NCBI GenBank assembly: GCA_944385475.1
Contig: CALWXJ010000054.1
Span: 98,117 to 162,116, forward strand
Source: an uncultured Oscillospiraceae bacterium
GTDB lineage: Bacteria > Bacillota > Clostridia > Oscillospirales > Oscillospiraceae
Direction: 5' to 3'
DNA length: 64,000 nucleotides
Of the stretch, positions 27,776-37,943 are shown one piece after another. Each line of letters opens with the position of its first letter. Positions within the stretch are counted from its first letter, which is position 1. The translations under genes and the position numbers were made by a program. The notes beneath the pieces are model-generated. The model ran no database searches, was not told the DNA's origin, and saw nothing but the letters and a program-made list of their open reading frames with translations.

Positions 27776-28492
27776 TCACTCTTTTACAATGGTGCCCACG
27801 TTTTCCCCGCACAGGGCCCGGATGATGTTCCGGGGGTCCTTCAGGGCAAACAGCAGCACGGGGATATGGTTGTCCATAGACAGGGAGGTAGCGGTAGAAT
27901 CCATCACCATCAAGTGCTGTGCCAAAACGTCGTCGTAGCTGATGCTGTCATATTTCACAGCGGTGGGATCCTTCACCGGGTCGGCGGTATAGACCCCATC
28001 CACGTTTTTGGCAAGTAAAATCACATCCGCGTTGATCTCTGCCGCCCGCAAAACCGCAGCGGTATCCGTGGAGAAATAGGGGTTCCCTGTTCCGGCGCCG
28101 AAAATCACCACCCGCCCCTTTTCCAAGTGGCGGATCGCCCGGGAACGGATGTACGGCTCTGCAATGGACCGCATCTCAATGGCGGTCTGCACCCGGACGG
28201 GGATGTCCTTTTGCTCACATACATCCGCCACCGCCAGGGCGTTCATCACTGTGGCCAGCATGCCCATATGATCGGCGCGGGTGCGCTCCATCTTCCCCCC
28301 GCTGTTTTTGGCCCCCCGCCAGAAGTTGCCTCCGCCCACTACCAGTCCCACCTGGACCCCCATGGAAAGGCACTCTTTAATGGCGTCGCAGACTTTTCCG
28401 ATCATCTCAAAATCCAGCCCGCTGTGCTTGTCCCCTGCCAGCGCCTCGCCGCTGATTTTCAGCAGTACGCGGTGATATATCGGTTTGCCCAT
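27776..28492 (-). CDS. pyrH: UMP kinase
   Basis: Hexameric UMP kinase of 238 residues: [11 protein letters not shown] (about 8-18), GGGNFWRGA (about 54-62) and the C-terminal [14 protein letters not shown]. It supplies UDP for RNA and for UDP-sugar precursors. First gene of the pyrH-frr-uppS-cdsA-dxr-rseP-ispG-polC superoperon. A TAAAAT-like minus 10 lies near 28540 but no good minus 35 was recognised. Confidence 0.97.
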   Translation of the reverse strand: MGKPIYHRVLLKISGEALAGDKHSGLDFEMIGKVCDAIKECLSMGVQVGLVVGGGNFWRGAKNSGGKMERTRADHMGMLATVMNALAVADVCEQKDIPVRVQTAIEMRSIAEPYIRSRAIRHLEKGRVVIFGAGTGNPYFSTDTAAVLRAAEINADVILLAKNVDGVYTADPVKDPTAVKYDSISYDDVLAQHLMVMDSTATSLSMDNHIPVLLFALKDPRNIIRALCGENVGTIVKE

Positions 28493-28585
28493 GGTATTCC
28501 TCCATCCCTTTTCCTCGGTCTGATGATGAACACTATTTTACCGTATTTTTCTTTCTTTGCATAGGGGGTTCAAAAGATTTTCCGC

Positions 28586-28613
28586 AAAAAAGGGAGCGGC
28601 CGCAGCCGCTCCC
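28586..28613 (-). terminator. Terminator of the lon-engB unit
   Basis: A 9-base-pair GC-rich stem (28605-28613 with 28592-28600) followed on the minus strand by T6, immediately beyond the engB stop. Confidence 0.85.
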
Positions 28614-28615
28614 TT

Positions 28616-29212
28616 CTATCCTTCGCAAGCTTCGTTCAGAAGGCGGATCAGCGTCTCTTTCCCCTCGCCCTTTTCCGCGGAAAAGGGCACCAGAAAATCC
28701 TGCTCCCGCAGCTCCAGCGTCCGGCGAATCAGGTCCAGCGCCGGCTCTATCTCGCTTTTATTCAGCTTATCCAGTTTGTTGGCCACCACGATCTCCGGCC
28801 TGCCCATCTCCCGAAACCAGCGGTGCATCGTCAGGTCATTTTGTGTGGGCTGATGGCGGATGTCCACGATCAGCACCCCCGTGGTAATACGCGGGCTCTC
28901 CTGCTGGAAATACGTCTCCATCAGCTTTGCCCACTGCTCTTTCTCCCCCCGGCTGACCTTGGCGTAGCCATAGCCCGGCAGGTCCACAAGATAGGCCCTG
29001 CCGTCAATGAGATAGTAGTTGATCTGGGTGGTCTTTCCCGGAGAGGCGCCTACATAGGCCAGGTTCTTCCGGTTTACCAGGCGATTGATCACCGAGGACT
29101 TTCCCACGTTGGAGCGGCCTGCAAAGGCAAACTGGAACCGCCCGTCCCGAAGGAAATCCCCCGGGGTACCGGCGGAGCGGACAAATTCCGCCTTGGCAAA
29201 ATTCAAGGGCAT
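28616..29212 (-). CDS. ysxC: Ribosome biogenesis GTPase YsxC/EngB
   Basis: 198-residue TrmE-Era-EngA-YihA-type GTPase needed for 50S assembly. GRSNVGKSS (about residues 32-40), DLPGYGYAK (about 75-83) and NKLDKLNKS are intact. It follows lon by about 25 bases, with its own good site (GAGAGGAGA), the conserved clpX-lon-ysxC order. Confidence 0.96.
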   Translation of the reverse strand: MPLNFAKAEFVRSAGTPGDFLRDGRFQFAFAGRSNVGKSSVINRLVNRKNLAYVGASPGKTTQINYYLIDGRAYLVDLPGYGYAKVSRGEKEQWAKLMETYFQQESPRITTGVLIVDIRHQPTQNDLTMHRWFREMGRPEIVVANKLDKLNKSEIEPALDLIRRTLELREQDFLVPFSAEKGEGKETLIRLLNEACEG

Positions 29213-29237
29213 GGATAGATGTCTCCTCTCTTGCGCC

Positions 29238-31655
29238 TTACTGACGCAGGCCGGCGTCTTTGCCCACGCTCTCCCGGCTTAGCGGGGCAAAGGCGGCTAC
29301 CGCCGGGGACTCTGCCCGGGCAGGCTCGCTCTCCCTGCAAAGCGCCGCAGCAAAAACCTGATCCACCGTCCCCACGGGGATAAATTCCAGTCCGCTCCGG
29401 ACCTTCTGGTCGATCTCCTCCAAATCCCGGACATTGTCCTTGGGGAGGAGGACCGTGCGGATCCCGTTGCGGTATGCCGCCATGGTCTTCTCCTTCAGGC
29501 CGCCGATGGGAAGCACTCTTCCCCGTAAAGTAATTTCACCTGTCATTGCAACAGAAGCCTTTACCTTTTTCCCTGTCAGGGCGGAGAGCATCGCAGTGGC
29601 CACCGCGATGCCCGCAGAAGGGCCATCTTTGGGTACCGCACCCTCTGGGAAGTGGACATGAATGTCCTTGGTCTTATAGAAATCCGGCTGGATACCCAGT
29701 TCCGCGCTTCTGCTGCGCAGGCAGGTGAGGGCCGCCTGGGCGGACTCCTTCATCACATCTCCCAGATTGCCGGTGAGTTCCAGCTTCCCGGAACCATCCA
29801 TCACAGCCACTTCCACTTCCAGGATCTCGCCCCCCACTTCCGTCCAGGCAAGGCCGTTCACGATGCCCACCTCTTCCCGCTCTGCGTGAAGCGCAGGGGG
29901 ATAAGGCTGGCAGTCCAGCATCTTGGGAAGCATTTCTTCTGTAATGGAAACTCTCTTTACACCTTCTGTCAAAAGGCGCATATCTGTCTTCCGGCACAGG
30001 GCTGCCAACCGGCGTTCCAATTGGCGGACGCCGGATTCCCGGGTATAGTCCCGGATGATCGCCCGCAGCACACTCTCCTCCATCCGGATCGTGCCTTTTT
30101 TCAATCCATGCTCCTTCATCTGACGGGGCAGCAGGTGGCGGCGGGCGATCTCCACCTTTTCCTCATCCGTATAGCTGGGCAGCTGGATCACTTCCATCCG
30201 GTCCAGCAGAGGGCGCGGGATGGTATCTGTGGTATTAGCAGTAGTGATAAACATCACCTGGCTCAGGTCCACAGGAATCTCCAGGAAGTGGTCCCGGAAA
30301 CTGTGGTTCTGCTCCCCATCCAGCACTTCCAGCAGCGCGGAGGCGGGGTCTCCCCGATAGTCATTTCCCAATTTATCGATCTCATCCAGCACCAGCAGGG
30401 GGTTCATGGCACCGCTGCGGCTGATGGCCTCGATGATGCGCCCCGGCATAGAGCCTATGTAGGTTTTTCGATGTCCCCGGATATCCGCCTCATCCCGGAC
30501 GCCCCCCAGGGAGATCCTGGCCAGTTTCCGGTTGAGGGCCTTGGCCACAGAAATGGCGATGGAGGTCTTGCCCACTCCCGGGGGGCCCACCAGGCAGAGG
30601 ATCTGGCCCTTGGCATCGGGATTCATCTGCCGCACGGCAATGGTCTCCAGGATCCGCTCTTTTACCTTTTCCAGGCCGTAGTGATCCTTCTCCAGGGTCT
30701 TGCGGGCAGCTTCCACACTGACGCGCTCTTTGGTGGTATGGTTCCAGGGCATCTCCAGACACACGTCCAGATAGTTGCGGATCACCGCCCCTTCAGCGCT
30801 GCCAAAGGGCTGCTTTGCCAGCTTGTTGACCTCTTTGAGCAGATGCTCCTGGATCTCCTCACTGAGTTTTAGCTCCGTGATTTTCCGGCGATAAGCCTCC
30901 AGCTCATCGTCCTCGTCCCCCTCGCCCAATTCATTTTGCAGGACCTGGATCTGTGTGCGCAGGATCTGCTCTTTTTGGGCAGAGGCCAGCTGATCCCGGA
31001 CCTTACCCTCCATCTCATGCTCAAAGGAGAGGACATTGCACTCCCGGGCCAAAAAACCGTTGAGCTTGCGCAGGCGGATAAAGGGGCGCATCTCCTCCAA
31101 AATTTCCTGCTTATCGGTATATTGCAAAGGGATGTTCTGGGCCACATAGTCGGCAAGATACGCCGGATCCCGGCTGTCCAAAACGGTGCTGAGGGTCTCC
31201 TCTGTGACATTGCCGGCCTGCTGGGCATACTCCCGGAACATGTTCCAGGTCTGGCGCAGCAAAGCCTCCGTGCGGGGACTGTGGCTGGCGGACTGGGAGA
31301 GCTCCGGCTCCTCCACCTCCTCCACATTGGCCTGGAGATACGGCTCTGTCTGCCACAGGCGGCGCAGACGGGCACGGCGAAGTCCCTCCACCATGATACG
31401 GACGGATCCCGGGGACAATCGCAGGATCTGCGTCACCCGGGAAATGGTCCCCATTTCATAGAGGTCCTTCTCCTCCGGCTGGCTCACGCCGATTTCCCGC
31501 TGCGTCACCAGGAAGATCTCCTGGTCCGCTTCCATGGCCCGCTCCAGGGCCTTGACGGAAATACGGCGCTCCACATCGAAGGTCATGCTCATATGGGGAA
31601 ACACCGTCAGGCCCCGGAGAGCCATAACGGGCATATTCAAATCTCTTACTTCCAT
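29238..31655 (-). CDS. lon: ATP-dependent protease Lon (LonA)
   Basis: 805-residue LonA: N-terminal LAN substrate-binding domain (1-200), coiled-coil segment, AAA+ domain with GPPGVGKTS (about 360-368), and C-terminal protease with the catalytic serine in PKDGPSAGIA (about 680-689) and a downstream lysine. The last 40 residues are Ala/Glu/Arg-rich and variable. ATG at 31655 (MEVRDLNMPVMALRG); the longer frame to 31700 falls in the terminator of clpX. Degrades misfolded and regulatory proteins. Confidence 0.97.
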   Translation of the reverse strand: MEVRDLNMPVMALRGLTVFPHMSMTFDVERRISVKALERAMEADQEIFLVTQREIGVSQPEEKDLYEMGTISRVTQILRLSPGSVRIMVEGLRRARLRRLWQTEPYLQANVEEVEEPELSQSASHSPRTEALLRQTWNMFREYAQQAGNVTEETLSTVLDSRDPAYLADYVAQNIPLQYTDKQEILEEMRPFIRLRKLNGFLARECNVLSFEHEMEGKVRDQLASAQKEQILRTQIQVLQNELGEGDEDDELEAYRRKITELKLSEEIQEHLLKEVNKLAKQPFGSAEGAVIRNYLDVCLEMPWNHTTKERVSVEAARKTLEKDHYGLEKVKERILETIAVRQMNPDAKGQILCLVGPPGVGKTSIAISVAKALNRKLARISLGGVRDEADIRGHRKTYIGSMPGRIIEAISRSGAMNPLLVLDEIDKLGNDYRGDPASALLEVLDGEQNHSFRDHFLEIPVDLSQVMFITTANTTDTIPRPLLDRMEVIQLPSYTDEEKVEIARRHLLPRQMKEHGLKKGTIRMEESVLRAIIRDYTRESGVRQLERRLAALCRKTDMRLLTEGVKRVSITEEMLPKMLDCQPYPPALHAEREEVGIVNGLAWTEVGGEILEVEVAVMDGSGKLELTGNLGDVMKESAQAALTCLRSRSAELGIQPDFYKTKDIHVHFPEGAVPKDGPSAGIAVATAMLSALTGKKVKASVAMTGEITLRGRVLPIGGLKEKTMAAYRNGIRTVLLPKDNVRDLEEIDQKVRSGLEFIPVGTVDQVFAAALCRESEPARAESPAVAAFAPLSRESVGKDAGLRQ

Positions 31656-31675
31656 GGGTATTCGTTCCTTTCTGG

Positions 31676-31716
31676 GGAAAAAGGGAGGGAGAGGCGCCAA
31701 CGGCGGCTCTCCCTCC
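31676..31716 (-). terminator. Terminator between clpX and lon
   Basis: A 10-base-pair stem (31707-31716 with 31684-31693) with further inner GC pairing and a T5 run on the minus strand. It should end or reduce clpX transcripts before lon, so lon probably has its own promoter or depends on readthrough. Confidence 0.75.
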
Positions 31717-31725
31717 TCCTTTACA

Positions 31726-33045
31726 TCAAGACGCCGGACGGGGAGAAGAAGACGCCGGAGGCATCTTTTCCCCCTTGGGGGTGTTCAGTTTCACGGAGTG
31801 ATTGACTTTCTCAGGATCCCGGGTCAGTTCCGGTTGTGCAGTCCCTTCCACGCATTCTCGGGTGATCACAGCTTTGACAATGGTGGGATCCGAGGGAATG
31901 TCAAACATGATCTGTGTGAGCAATTCCTCCATCACCGCCCGCAGTCCCCGGGCACCGATATTGCGGGCAATGGCTTTGTCCGCAATGGCATCCAGGGCGT
32001 CAGGGGTGAACTCCAGATCCACGTCATCGTACTCCAGAAGCTTTTGATACTGCTTGACCAGGGCATTTTTGGGCTCTTTCAAGATCCGGACCAGATCCTC
32101 CCGCCGCAGGCCATTGAGCGCCGCGATCACCGGCAGGCGGCCCACCAATTCGGGAATGATGCCGTACTTCAAAATATCATGGGGCTGCACCTGGTGAAGG
32201 ATTTTGCTCATATCCCGCTCCTTCTTGCCCTGGATATTGGCCCCAAAGCCAATGCTCTTTTGGTCCAGCCGCTGTTCAATGATCTTCTCCAGCCCATCAA
32301 ACGCGCCGCCGCAGATAAAGAGGATATTCTTGGTGTTCACCTGGATGAACTCCTGATGGGGGTGCTTCCGCCCCCCCTGGGGCGGCACATTGGCCACCGT
32401 ACCCTCTACGATCTTCAAAAGGGCCTGCTGCACCCCCTCGCCGGAGACATCCCGGGTAATGGAGGTATTTTCACTCTTGCGGGCGATCTTATCGATCTCA
32501 TCCACATAAATGATGCCCCGCTCGGCCCGCTCCACATCAAAGTCAGCAGCCTGCAAAAGGCGCAGCAAAATATTTTCCACGTCGTCGCCCACATAGCCAG
32601 CCTCCGTCAAGGTGGTGGCGTCGGCAAGGGCAAAGGGCACTTTCAACACCCGGGCCAATGTCTGGGCGAAAAGTGTCTTGCCGGAGCCAGTGGGTCCCAA
32701 CATGAGGATGTTGCTCTTTTGCAGCTCCACATCCTCATCCCCGCCATAGTAGATCCGCTTATAGTGGTTATAAACTGCCACGGACAGCGCCACTTTGGCC
32801 TCGTCCTGACCGATGACGTATTGATCCAGGACCTCCTTGATCTCCCGGGGGGTGGGCAGCTGATCCGGCACCTCTTCTTCCATAGAGGCGCCATCCTCTT
32901 CAAACCCGTCTCCCAGGATGCTCATGCACAGCTGCACGCATTCGTCACAGATCCGAACCCCGGGGCCCTGAATCATCCGGTGGACCTGGTTTTCATGCTT
33001 GCCACAAAAAGAGCAGCGCAGAGCCTTCTTGCCATCATCGCTCAT
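31726..33045 (-). CDS. clpX: ClpXP unfoldase ClpX
   Basis: 439-residue AAA+ unfoldase. N-terminal C4 zinc domain (CSFC near residue 12, CDEC near 37), Walker [10 protein letters not shown] (about 118-126), pore-loop GYVGDD, Walker B region VDEIDKIA, and the ClpP-docking loop KSIGFGANI. The C-terminal 25 residues are basic and proline-rich. It forms ClpXP with the product of the gene directly upstream. Confidence 0.97.
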   Translation of the reverse strand: MSDDGKKALRCSFCGKHENQVHRMIQGPGVRICDECVQLCMSILGDGFEEDGASMEEEVPDQLPTPREIKEVLDQYVIGQDEAKVALSVAVYNHYKRIYYGGDEDVELQKSNILMLGPTGSGKTLFAQTLARVLKVPFALADATTLTEAGYVGDDVENILLRLLQAADFDVERAERGIIYVDEIDKIARKSENTSITRDVSGEGVQQALLKIVEGTVANVPPQGGRKHPHQEFIQVNTKNILFICGGAFDGLEKIIEQRLDQKSIGFGANIQGKKERDMSKILHQVQPHDILKYGIIPELVGRLPVIAALNGLRREDLVRILKEPKNALVKQYQKLLEYDDVDLEFTPDALDAIADKAIARNIGARGLRAVMEELLTQIMFDIPSDPTIVKAVITRECVEGTAQPELTRDPEKVNHSVKLNTPKGEKMPPASSSPRPAS

Positions 33046-33062
33046 GCTTATCTCAACCTCTC

Positions 33063-33647
33063 TTATTTCTTACCGGTGATGATCTTGTCAATCAGGCCGA
33101 AGTCCAGCGCTTCCTGGGCGGACATAAAGTTGTCCCGCTCACAGGCGGCGGTAACTTCCTCCACGGTCCGGCCGGTATTGCCCGCCAAAATGTGGTTCAT
33201 CCGCTTTTTAATGGTCTCCAACCGCTTCAGATGGATGGCCATGTCCGTGATCTGACCCTGGGTACCGGCAGAGGGCTGATGGATCATGATCTCGGCATTG
33301 GGCAGTGCGATCCGCTTGCCCTTGGCGCCGGAGGAGAGCAGAAATGCCCCCATGCTGGCGGCCATACCCACACAGATGGTGGACACATCGCATTTGACAT
33401 ACTGCATGGTATCATAAATGGCCATGCCGTCTGTCACAGAACCGCCGGGGCTGTTGATATAAAGCTGGATGTCCTTATCAGGATCCTGTGCTTCCAGATA
33501 CAGCAGCTGAGCCACCACAAGGCTGGCCGTGGTGGCATTGACCTCCTCCCCCAGGAAGATAATACGGTCGTTGAGAAGGCGGGAAAAAATATCGTAAGAG
33601 CGCTCTCCCCGATTGGTCTGCTCCACAACATACGGGACTAAACTCAT
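33063..33647 (-). CDS. clpP: ATP-dependent Clp protease proteolytic subunit
   Basis: 194-residue serine protease. Catalytic serine in GMAASMGAF (about residues 93-101), histidine in MIHQPSAG (about 118-125) and the expected aspartate near 170. ATG at 33647 follows GGAGGTACGAAC. It is followed 17 bases later by clpX. A strong inverted repeat lies upstream, between tig and clpP. Confidence 0.97.
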   Translation of the reverse strand: MSLVPYVVEQTNRGERSYDIFSRLLNDRIIFLGEEVNATTASLVVAQLLYLEAQDPDKDIQLYINSPGGSVTDGMAIYDTMQYVKCDVSTICVGMAASMGAFLLSSGAKGKRIALPNAEIMIHQPSAGTQGQITDMAIHLKRLETIKKRMNHILAGNTGRTVEEVTAACERDNFMSAQEALDFGLIDKIITGKK

Positions 33648-33711
33648 GTTCGTACCTCCGATCATTCGTACCGGAACCTCTCCGGCTGTTTGCCGGAAAT
33701 GCCCTATAAAT

Positions 33712-33748
33712 CATTCTCTCATGATACCACAGGCACCATGAGAGAATG
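33712..33748 (-). promoter_or_regulatory. 12-base inverted repeat between tig and clpP
   Basis: Perfect 12-base arms (33712-33723 and 33737-33748) around a 13-base centre. There is no T tract on either strand, so it is not a normal terminator. It could be an operator or a leader hairpin for clpP. It does not match the CtsR consensus. Confidence 0.6.
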
Positions 33749-33787
33749 TGTCGAATCTGTAAAATGTCCCAGGAGAATCCTTCGTGC

Positions 33788-35224
33788 TTATTCGCCGTCT
33801 TTTTTAGCGGCCTTCTTGGCAGCGGGCTTTTCCTCTCCCTCTGCCGCATCCTTCTTGGCAGCCTTCTTCCGAGGGGCCTTCTTCTCCTCCTCGGCGGGCT
33901 CCTCCTCGTCTTTCTTTGCGGACTTCTTGGAAGCGGTCTTCTTCTCCGGCTTCACAGCCACGGCACTGCTGACCACAATCTCAACCGCCTTCTGGTTGAG
34001 AAGCTGCTCCCGTACCTGGCTGTCGCTGAGGTACTTCTTCACGGTGTCGGCGTCCATATTGAACTGCCCGGCCAGCTTTTCATACTCGGCCTGGACCTCT
34101 TCATCGCTGACACTGAGGTTTTCCGCCTTGACGATCTCAGCAGTAGCCAGGTCCATCCGGACCTCCCGGGCAGCGGGGCCCATGGCATCTTCCAGAAGCT
34201 TCTTCTCATCCAGGCCAGTCATCTTCATGTAATCGTCCATGGTCAGGCCCTGGTGGCCGATCTGGGACTTGAAATTATCCAGCAGCTGGTGGGCCTGGGC
34301 CTCCACCATGGCATCGGGCACATCCGCGGTGATGTTGTCCGCCACCTGGATCATCAGTGCCTCTTCAAAGCGGCGGTCCACTTCCTTCTGCCGCTCGGCA
34401 GCGATTTCCTTTTTCAAACTGGCCTTGAGATCCTTCAGGGTATCATATTCCGAGACGTCCTTGGCAAACTCGTCGTCCAGGGCGGGAACTTCCTTTTCCT
34501 TGACCTCGTCCACCTTCACCTTGAACACGGCGTCCTTTCCGGCAAGCTCTGCATGGTACTGCTGGGGGAAGGTGATCTTTACATCCTTCTCCTCTCCGGC
34601 CTTCATGCCCACTACCTGCTCTTCAAAGCCGGGAACAAAGCTGTGAGAGCCCAGGGCCAGGCTGTACTTCTCGCCCTTGCCGCCCTCGAAGGCCTTGCCG
34701 TCCACAAAGCCCTCAAAGTCGATCACCACGATATCGCCTTCCTTGGCCTCACGGTCCACGCTGAGCAGGCGGGTATTCCGCTCTGCCAGCTGCTTGAGGC
34801 GGGAGTCCACCTCCGCGGCGCTGACCTTTACCTCTTCCTTCTCTGCGCTGAGGCCCTTGTACTGGCCCAGCGTCACCTCAGGATATACAGGAACCGTGGC
34901 CTTGAAAGTAAAGCCCTCCCGGGCGCACTCCCCCACCAGTTCCACGGAGGGATAACCCACTGCCTGCAGTTCCTTTTCCTTCACCGCTTCCTCATAGGCC
35001 TCGGGGAAGGCAATATTAATGGCCTCTTCATAGAAGACCTCCACGCCGTACATGCTCTCGATCATTTTACGGGGGGCCTTTCCGGGACGGAAGCCCGGAA
35101 CGTTGATCTTCTTGCGCATTTTCAAATACGCTTTTTCGATGGCCTGTTCAAACGCCTCGGCGCCCACTTCGATGGTCAGGGCTACCTGGCTCTTTTCTAC
35201 TTTCTCGCAGCTTTTCACACTCAT
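33788..35224 (-). CDS. tig: Trigger factor with a charged C-terminal tail
   Basis: 478-residue ribosome-bound chaperone: N-terminal ribosome-binding domain with the signature GFRPGKAPRKMIE (about 42-54), central FKBP-type PPIase domain (about 150-245), C-terminal chaperone arms to about residue 425. The last 54 residues are a Lys/Ala/Glu low-complexity tail (such as KKAPRKKAAKKDAAEGEE), longer than most trigger factors of about 430 residues. GGAGGAG precedes the ATG at 35224. First gene of the tig-clpP-clpX series. Confidence 0.95.
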   Translation of the reverse strand: MSVKSCEKVEKSQVALTIEVGAEAFEQAIEKAYLKMRKKINVPGFRPGKAPRKMIESMYGVEVFYEEAINIAFPEAYEEAVKEKELQAVGYPSVELVGECAREGFTFKATVPVYPEVTLGQYKGLSAEKEEVKVSAAEVDSRLKQLAERNTRLLSVDREAKEGDIVVIDFEGFVDGKAFEGGKGEKYSLALGSHSFVPGFEEQVVGMKAGEEKDVKITFPQQYHAELAGKDAVFKVKVDEVKEKEVPALDDEFAKDVSEYDTLKDLKASLKKEIAAERQKEVDRRFEEALMIQVADNITADVPDAMVEAQAHQLLDNFKSQIGHQGLTMDDYMKMTGLDEKKLLEDAMGPAAREVRMDLATAEIVKAENLSVSDEEVQAEYEKLAGQFNMDADTVKKYLSDSQVREQLLNQKAVEIVVSSAVAVKPEKKTASKKSAKKDEEEPAEEEKKAPRKKAAKKDAAEGEEKPAAKKAAKKDGE

Positions 35225-35314
35225 GTCGTTAACTCCTCCGTTCATCACCGGTCACATGCCGGTGCAAAATAGGATTTTACCAGAAAAACATCCGAATTTC
35301 CAGTGTTTTTTCAT

Positions 35315-36001
35315 TTAATCGCAAATTTTTTTTGGACAAAACCCCAGATAGTCCGCCGAAATCAAAGAGAACTCCGTCCCGTCCTCTGTTCCCTCGATCC
35401 GCCGGCGGATCGCCGGGCCATGGAGATGCCCGTAACAGCAAAGATCCACATGGTATTTTTTCAGCACGTCCAAAATTTCCGGGCAGCGGTAGCCCTGATA
35501 CAAGGGCGGGTAGTGGAGAAAGCAGAGGATCGGCCTTCCCTCCGCCGCCTTCAGCGATGTTTCCAGACGCCCCACCTCCCGGTTGAGGACCTTGCTGTTG
35601 TGGGGCTTTTGCTCTTCCTCCCAAAACCATCCCCGGGTACCGCAGATGGCATAATCCCCATAGAAAAAGCAGTTGTTGTGCAGCATGGCCATGGTGTGGA
35701 TATCATGCTGTTCAAAAAAACGGTGGAGCTTCGCGGCAGTGGTCCACCAGTAGTCATGGTTTCCCTTGATAAGGTACTTTTTGCAGGGAAAACGGTCCAG
35801 AAACAGGAAGTCCGCCTCTGCCTCGGCCAGGTCGATCCCCCAGGAGGTATCTCCCGCCAGGACCAGAACATCCTCCTCCGTCAGGCGGCTGAGGGACGCT
35901 TCAATGCGCTCCACATAATTTTCCCATGCCGGTCCGAAGACCTCCATGGACTTGTCCGCCGTCAAGGAAAGGTGCAGATCCCCGATGGCATAGAGGGCCA
36001 T
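35315..36001 (-). CDS. Calcineurin-like metallophosphoesterase
   Basis: 228 residues with the complete two-metal phosphoesterase motif set: GDLHLS (residues 7-12), GDTSWG (about 51-56), KGNHDYW (about 77-83), CFLHYPP (about 161-167) and YGHLHGPA (about 194-201). Related to predicted phosphohydrolases of Firmicutes; substrate unknown. It follows thrC by 45 bases on the same strand. No terminator was recognised after it. Confidence 0.88.
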   Translation of the reverse strand: MALYAIGDLHLSLTADKSMEVFGPAWENYVERIEASLSRLTEEDVLVLAGDTSWGIDLAEAEADFLFLDRFPCKKYLIKGNHDYWWTTAAKLHRFFEQHDIHTMAMLHNNCFFYGDYAICGTRGWFWEEEQKPHNSKVLNREVGRLETSLKAAEGRPILCFLHYPPLYQGYRCPEILDVLKKYHVDLCCYGHLHGPAIRRRIEGTEDGTEFSLISADYLGFCPKKICD

Positions 36002-36046
36002 AGACGCCCCTCCTCTCTTTTTGTGACCGTAAAATTGTATACGCCT

Positions 36047-37534
36047 TTATTGCAAAAAGTCCAGCACCGTCTTTTCCATCTTATCCTTTTCACAGGTCAG
36101 GTCGAAACGCCGGGGCAGTTCCCGCAGCTCCCACAGGCGGCGGGGCACCGGGGTGTGGGTGACCTCGTGAAGCTGGCGGAAAAGCTCCGTCCAGTTCCCC
36201 ACAGGCGTTTTGCCGATGGCAGTGAGGACGCAGTCGCAGAATTTATAGGCAGAGGCGGTGGATGCCACCAGCGTGGTGGTGCCGTCCTTGGTGGCGCTGC
36301 GGTACTGCGCCAGCACATTGGCAGCCACGGCGGTGTGCGTGTCCATCAAATACCCCTTGTCCTGATAGTACTGCGCAATGGTGGCGGAGGTGCCCGCCTC
36401 ATCGCAAAAACCGCCCCAAAACTGCTCTTGCAGCGCCGCCTTGATCTTCTCATCCACCTCATAGCGTCCCTCCTTGCTGAGGGATTCCATATATCCCCGG
36501 ATCTCGGCGTCGTCCTCGCCGGAGAGGTGGAAGAGCAGCCGCTCCAGGTTGGAGGAGACCAGGATATCCATGGAGGGGCTCATGGTGTTGTAAAGAGGCC
36601 GGTTGCGGTCATAAATACCAGTGCGCAGGAAATCCGTCAGGATATTGTTGCGGTTGGAGGCGCAGATCAGCATCCCCACCGGGACTCCCATCCGCTTTGC
36701 GTAATAGGCGGCCAGAATATCGCCGAAATTGCCCGTGGGAACGCAGATATTCACTTTCTCTCCCATGGCAACGCTTCCCTGGGAAACCAGATCGCAGTAA
36801 GCAGAGACATAATATACCACCTGGGGCAGGATCCGTCCCCAGTTGATGGAGTTGGCGGAAGAGAGGAAAAAGCCCCGATCCGCCAGCGTTTTGCGCAGAT
36901 CCTCATCTGAAAAAATGCGCTTGACACCGGTCTGGGTATCGTCGAAGTTCCCCACCACGGCGCACACGCCCACATTCTGCCCCCGCTGGGTGACCATCTG
37001 GGCCTCCTGCACATCGGACACGCCGTCCTTGGGGTAAAACACCATGATCTTCGTCTGGGGCACATCGGCAAAGCCCTCCATGGCGGCCTTTCCGGTATCG
37101 CCGGAAGTGGCAGCCAAAATGCACACCTCCCGATCCTCTCCGGTCTTTTTCAGCGCCGCGGAGAGCAGGTGGGGCAGCATCTGCAGCGCCATGTCCTTAA
37201 AGGCGCTGGTAGGGCCGTGCCACAGCTCCAAAAAGCTGGTGGTATCATCCACCTTGCGCACCGGAGCCACGGCCTCGTCATCAAACTTGTCTGCGCTGTA
37301 AGCGCGCTGGGCAAAGCCCAACAGCTCCTCCCGGGTATAATCAGGCAGATACAATGCCATCACCCTGGCCGCCCGCTCCTGATACCCAAGAGGAAGCAGC
37401 TCCTGCAAAAAGGCAGTGTCGATCTGGGGGATGGACTCCGGCGTCAGCAGTCCGCCGTCCTGGCTCAGGCCCTGTTTGATGGCCTCGGCGGAGCTGATGC
37501 GCAATTTGGTGTCCCGGGTGCTGTAATACTTCAT
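36047..37534 (-). CDS. thrC: Threonine synthase
   Basis: 495-residue PLP enzyme converting O-phosphohomoserine to threonine. The PLP lysine is in HGPTSAFKDMALQML (about 109-123), and the N-terminal YYSTRDTKLRISSAEAI fits the longer enteric/yeast-like class. ATG at 37534. No neighbouring threonine genes (hom, thrB) are in the window. No T-box leader was recognised in the 50 bases between it and yraN. Confidence 0.95.
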   Translation of the reverse strand: MKYYSTRDTKLRISSAEAIKQGLSQDGGLLTPESIPQIDTAFLQELLPLGYQERAARVMALYLPDYTREELLGFAQRAYSADKFDDEAVAPVRKVDDTTSFLELWHGPTSAFKDMALQMLPHLLSAALKKTGEDREVCILAATSGDTGKAAMEGFADVPQTKIMVFYPKDGVSDVQEAQMVTQRGQNVGVCAVVGNFDDTQTGVKRIFSDEDLRKTLADRGFFLSSANSINWGRILPQVVYYVSAYCDLVSQGSVAMGEKVNICVPTGNFGDILAAYYAKRMGVPVGMLICASNRNNILTDFLRTGIYDRNRPLYNTMSPSMDILVSSNLERLLFHLSGEDDAEIRGYMESLSKEGRYEVDEKIKAALQEQFWGGFCDEAGTSATIAQYYQDKGYLMDTHTAVAANVLAQYRSATKDGTTTLVASTASAYKFCDCVLTAIGKTPVGNWTELFRQLHEVTHTPVPRRLWELRELPRRFDLTCEKDKMEKTVLDFLQ

Positions 37535-37586
37535 ATCAATTCTCCTTTTATGTAGTTCTATGGATGATGGATTTTCCAGAGATAGG

Positions 37587-37943
37587 TCAGCGAAAGGCGT
37601 CTTTCAGATAACACACGCGCATGCCGCCGCGATCATCCTCATAGACCTCCCCAACATCAAAACGGACGGGGACATCCATGTCGTGGAAGCCGAGATAGGC
37701 CGCCGCCGTCAAACGCAGCTTCTCCTGCTTCCTGCGGTCCACTGCCTCCCGTGGCAGGGCACGGGCACCGGTGCCCCGAAGCTTCACCTCCACAAAACAG
37801 AGGACTCCCTCCGGATCCCGGGCCACAAGGTCGATCTCTCCAAAGCGGCAGCGCCACTGGCTTGCCAGCAGCGCATAGCCCCGGCCCCGCAGGAAGCGGG
37901 CAACTTCCGCCTCTCCTCGGTCGCCTTTGCTCTTGGTGTTCAT
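37587..37943 (-). CDS. YraN-family nuclease-like protein
   Basis: 118-residue UPF0102/YraN protein, a PD-(D/E)XK nuclease fold by family: KGDRGEAEVARFLRGRGY (about 5-22) and GEIDLVARDPEGVLCFVEVK (about 34-53) hold the E, D and ExK positions. Cellular role unsettled. The ATG at 37943 overlaps the rnhB stop by 4 bases and has GGAGG upstream. The rnhB-yraN pairing is widespread. Confidence 0.93.
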   Translation of the reverse strand: MNTKSKGDRGEAEVARFLRGRGYALLASQWRCRFGEIDLVARDPEGVLCFVEVKLRGTGARALPREAVDRRKQEKLRLTAAAYLGFHDMDVPVRFDVGEVYEDDRGGMRVCYLKDAFR

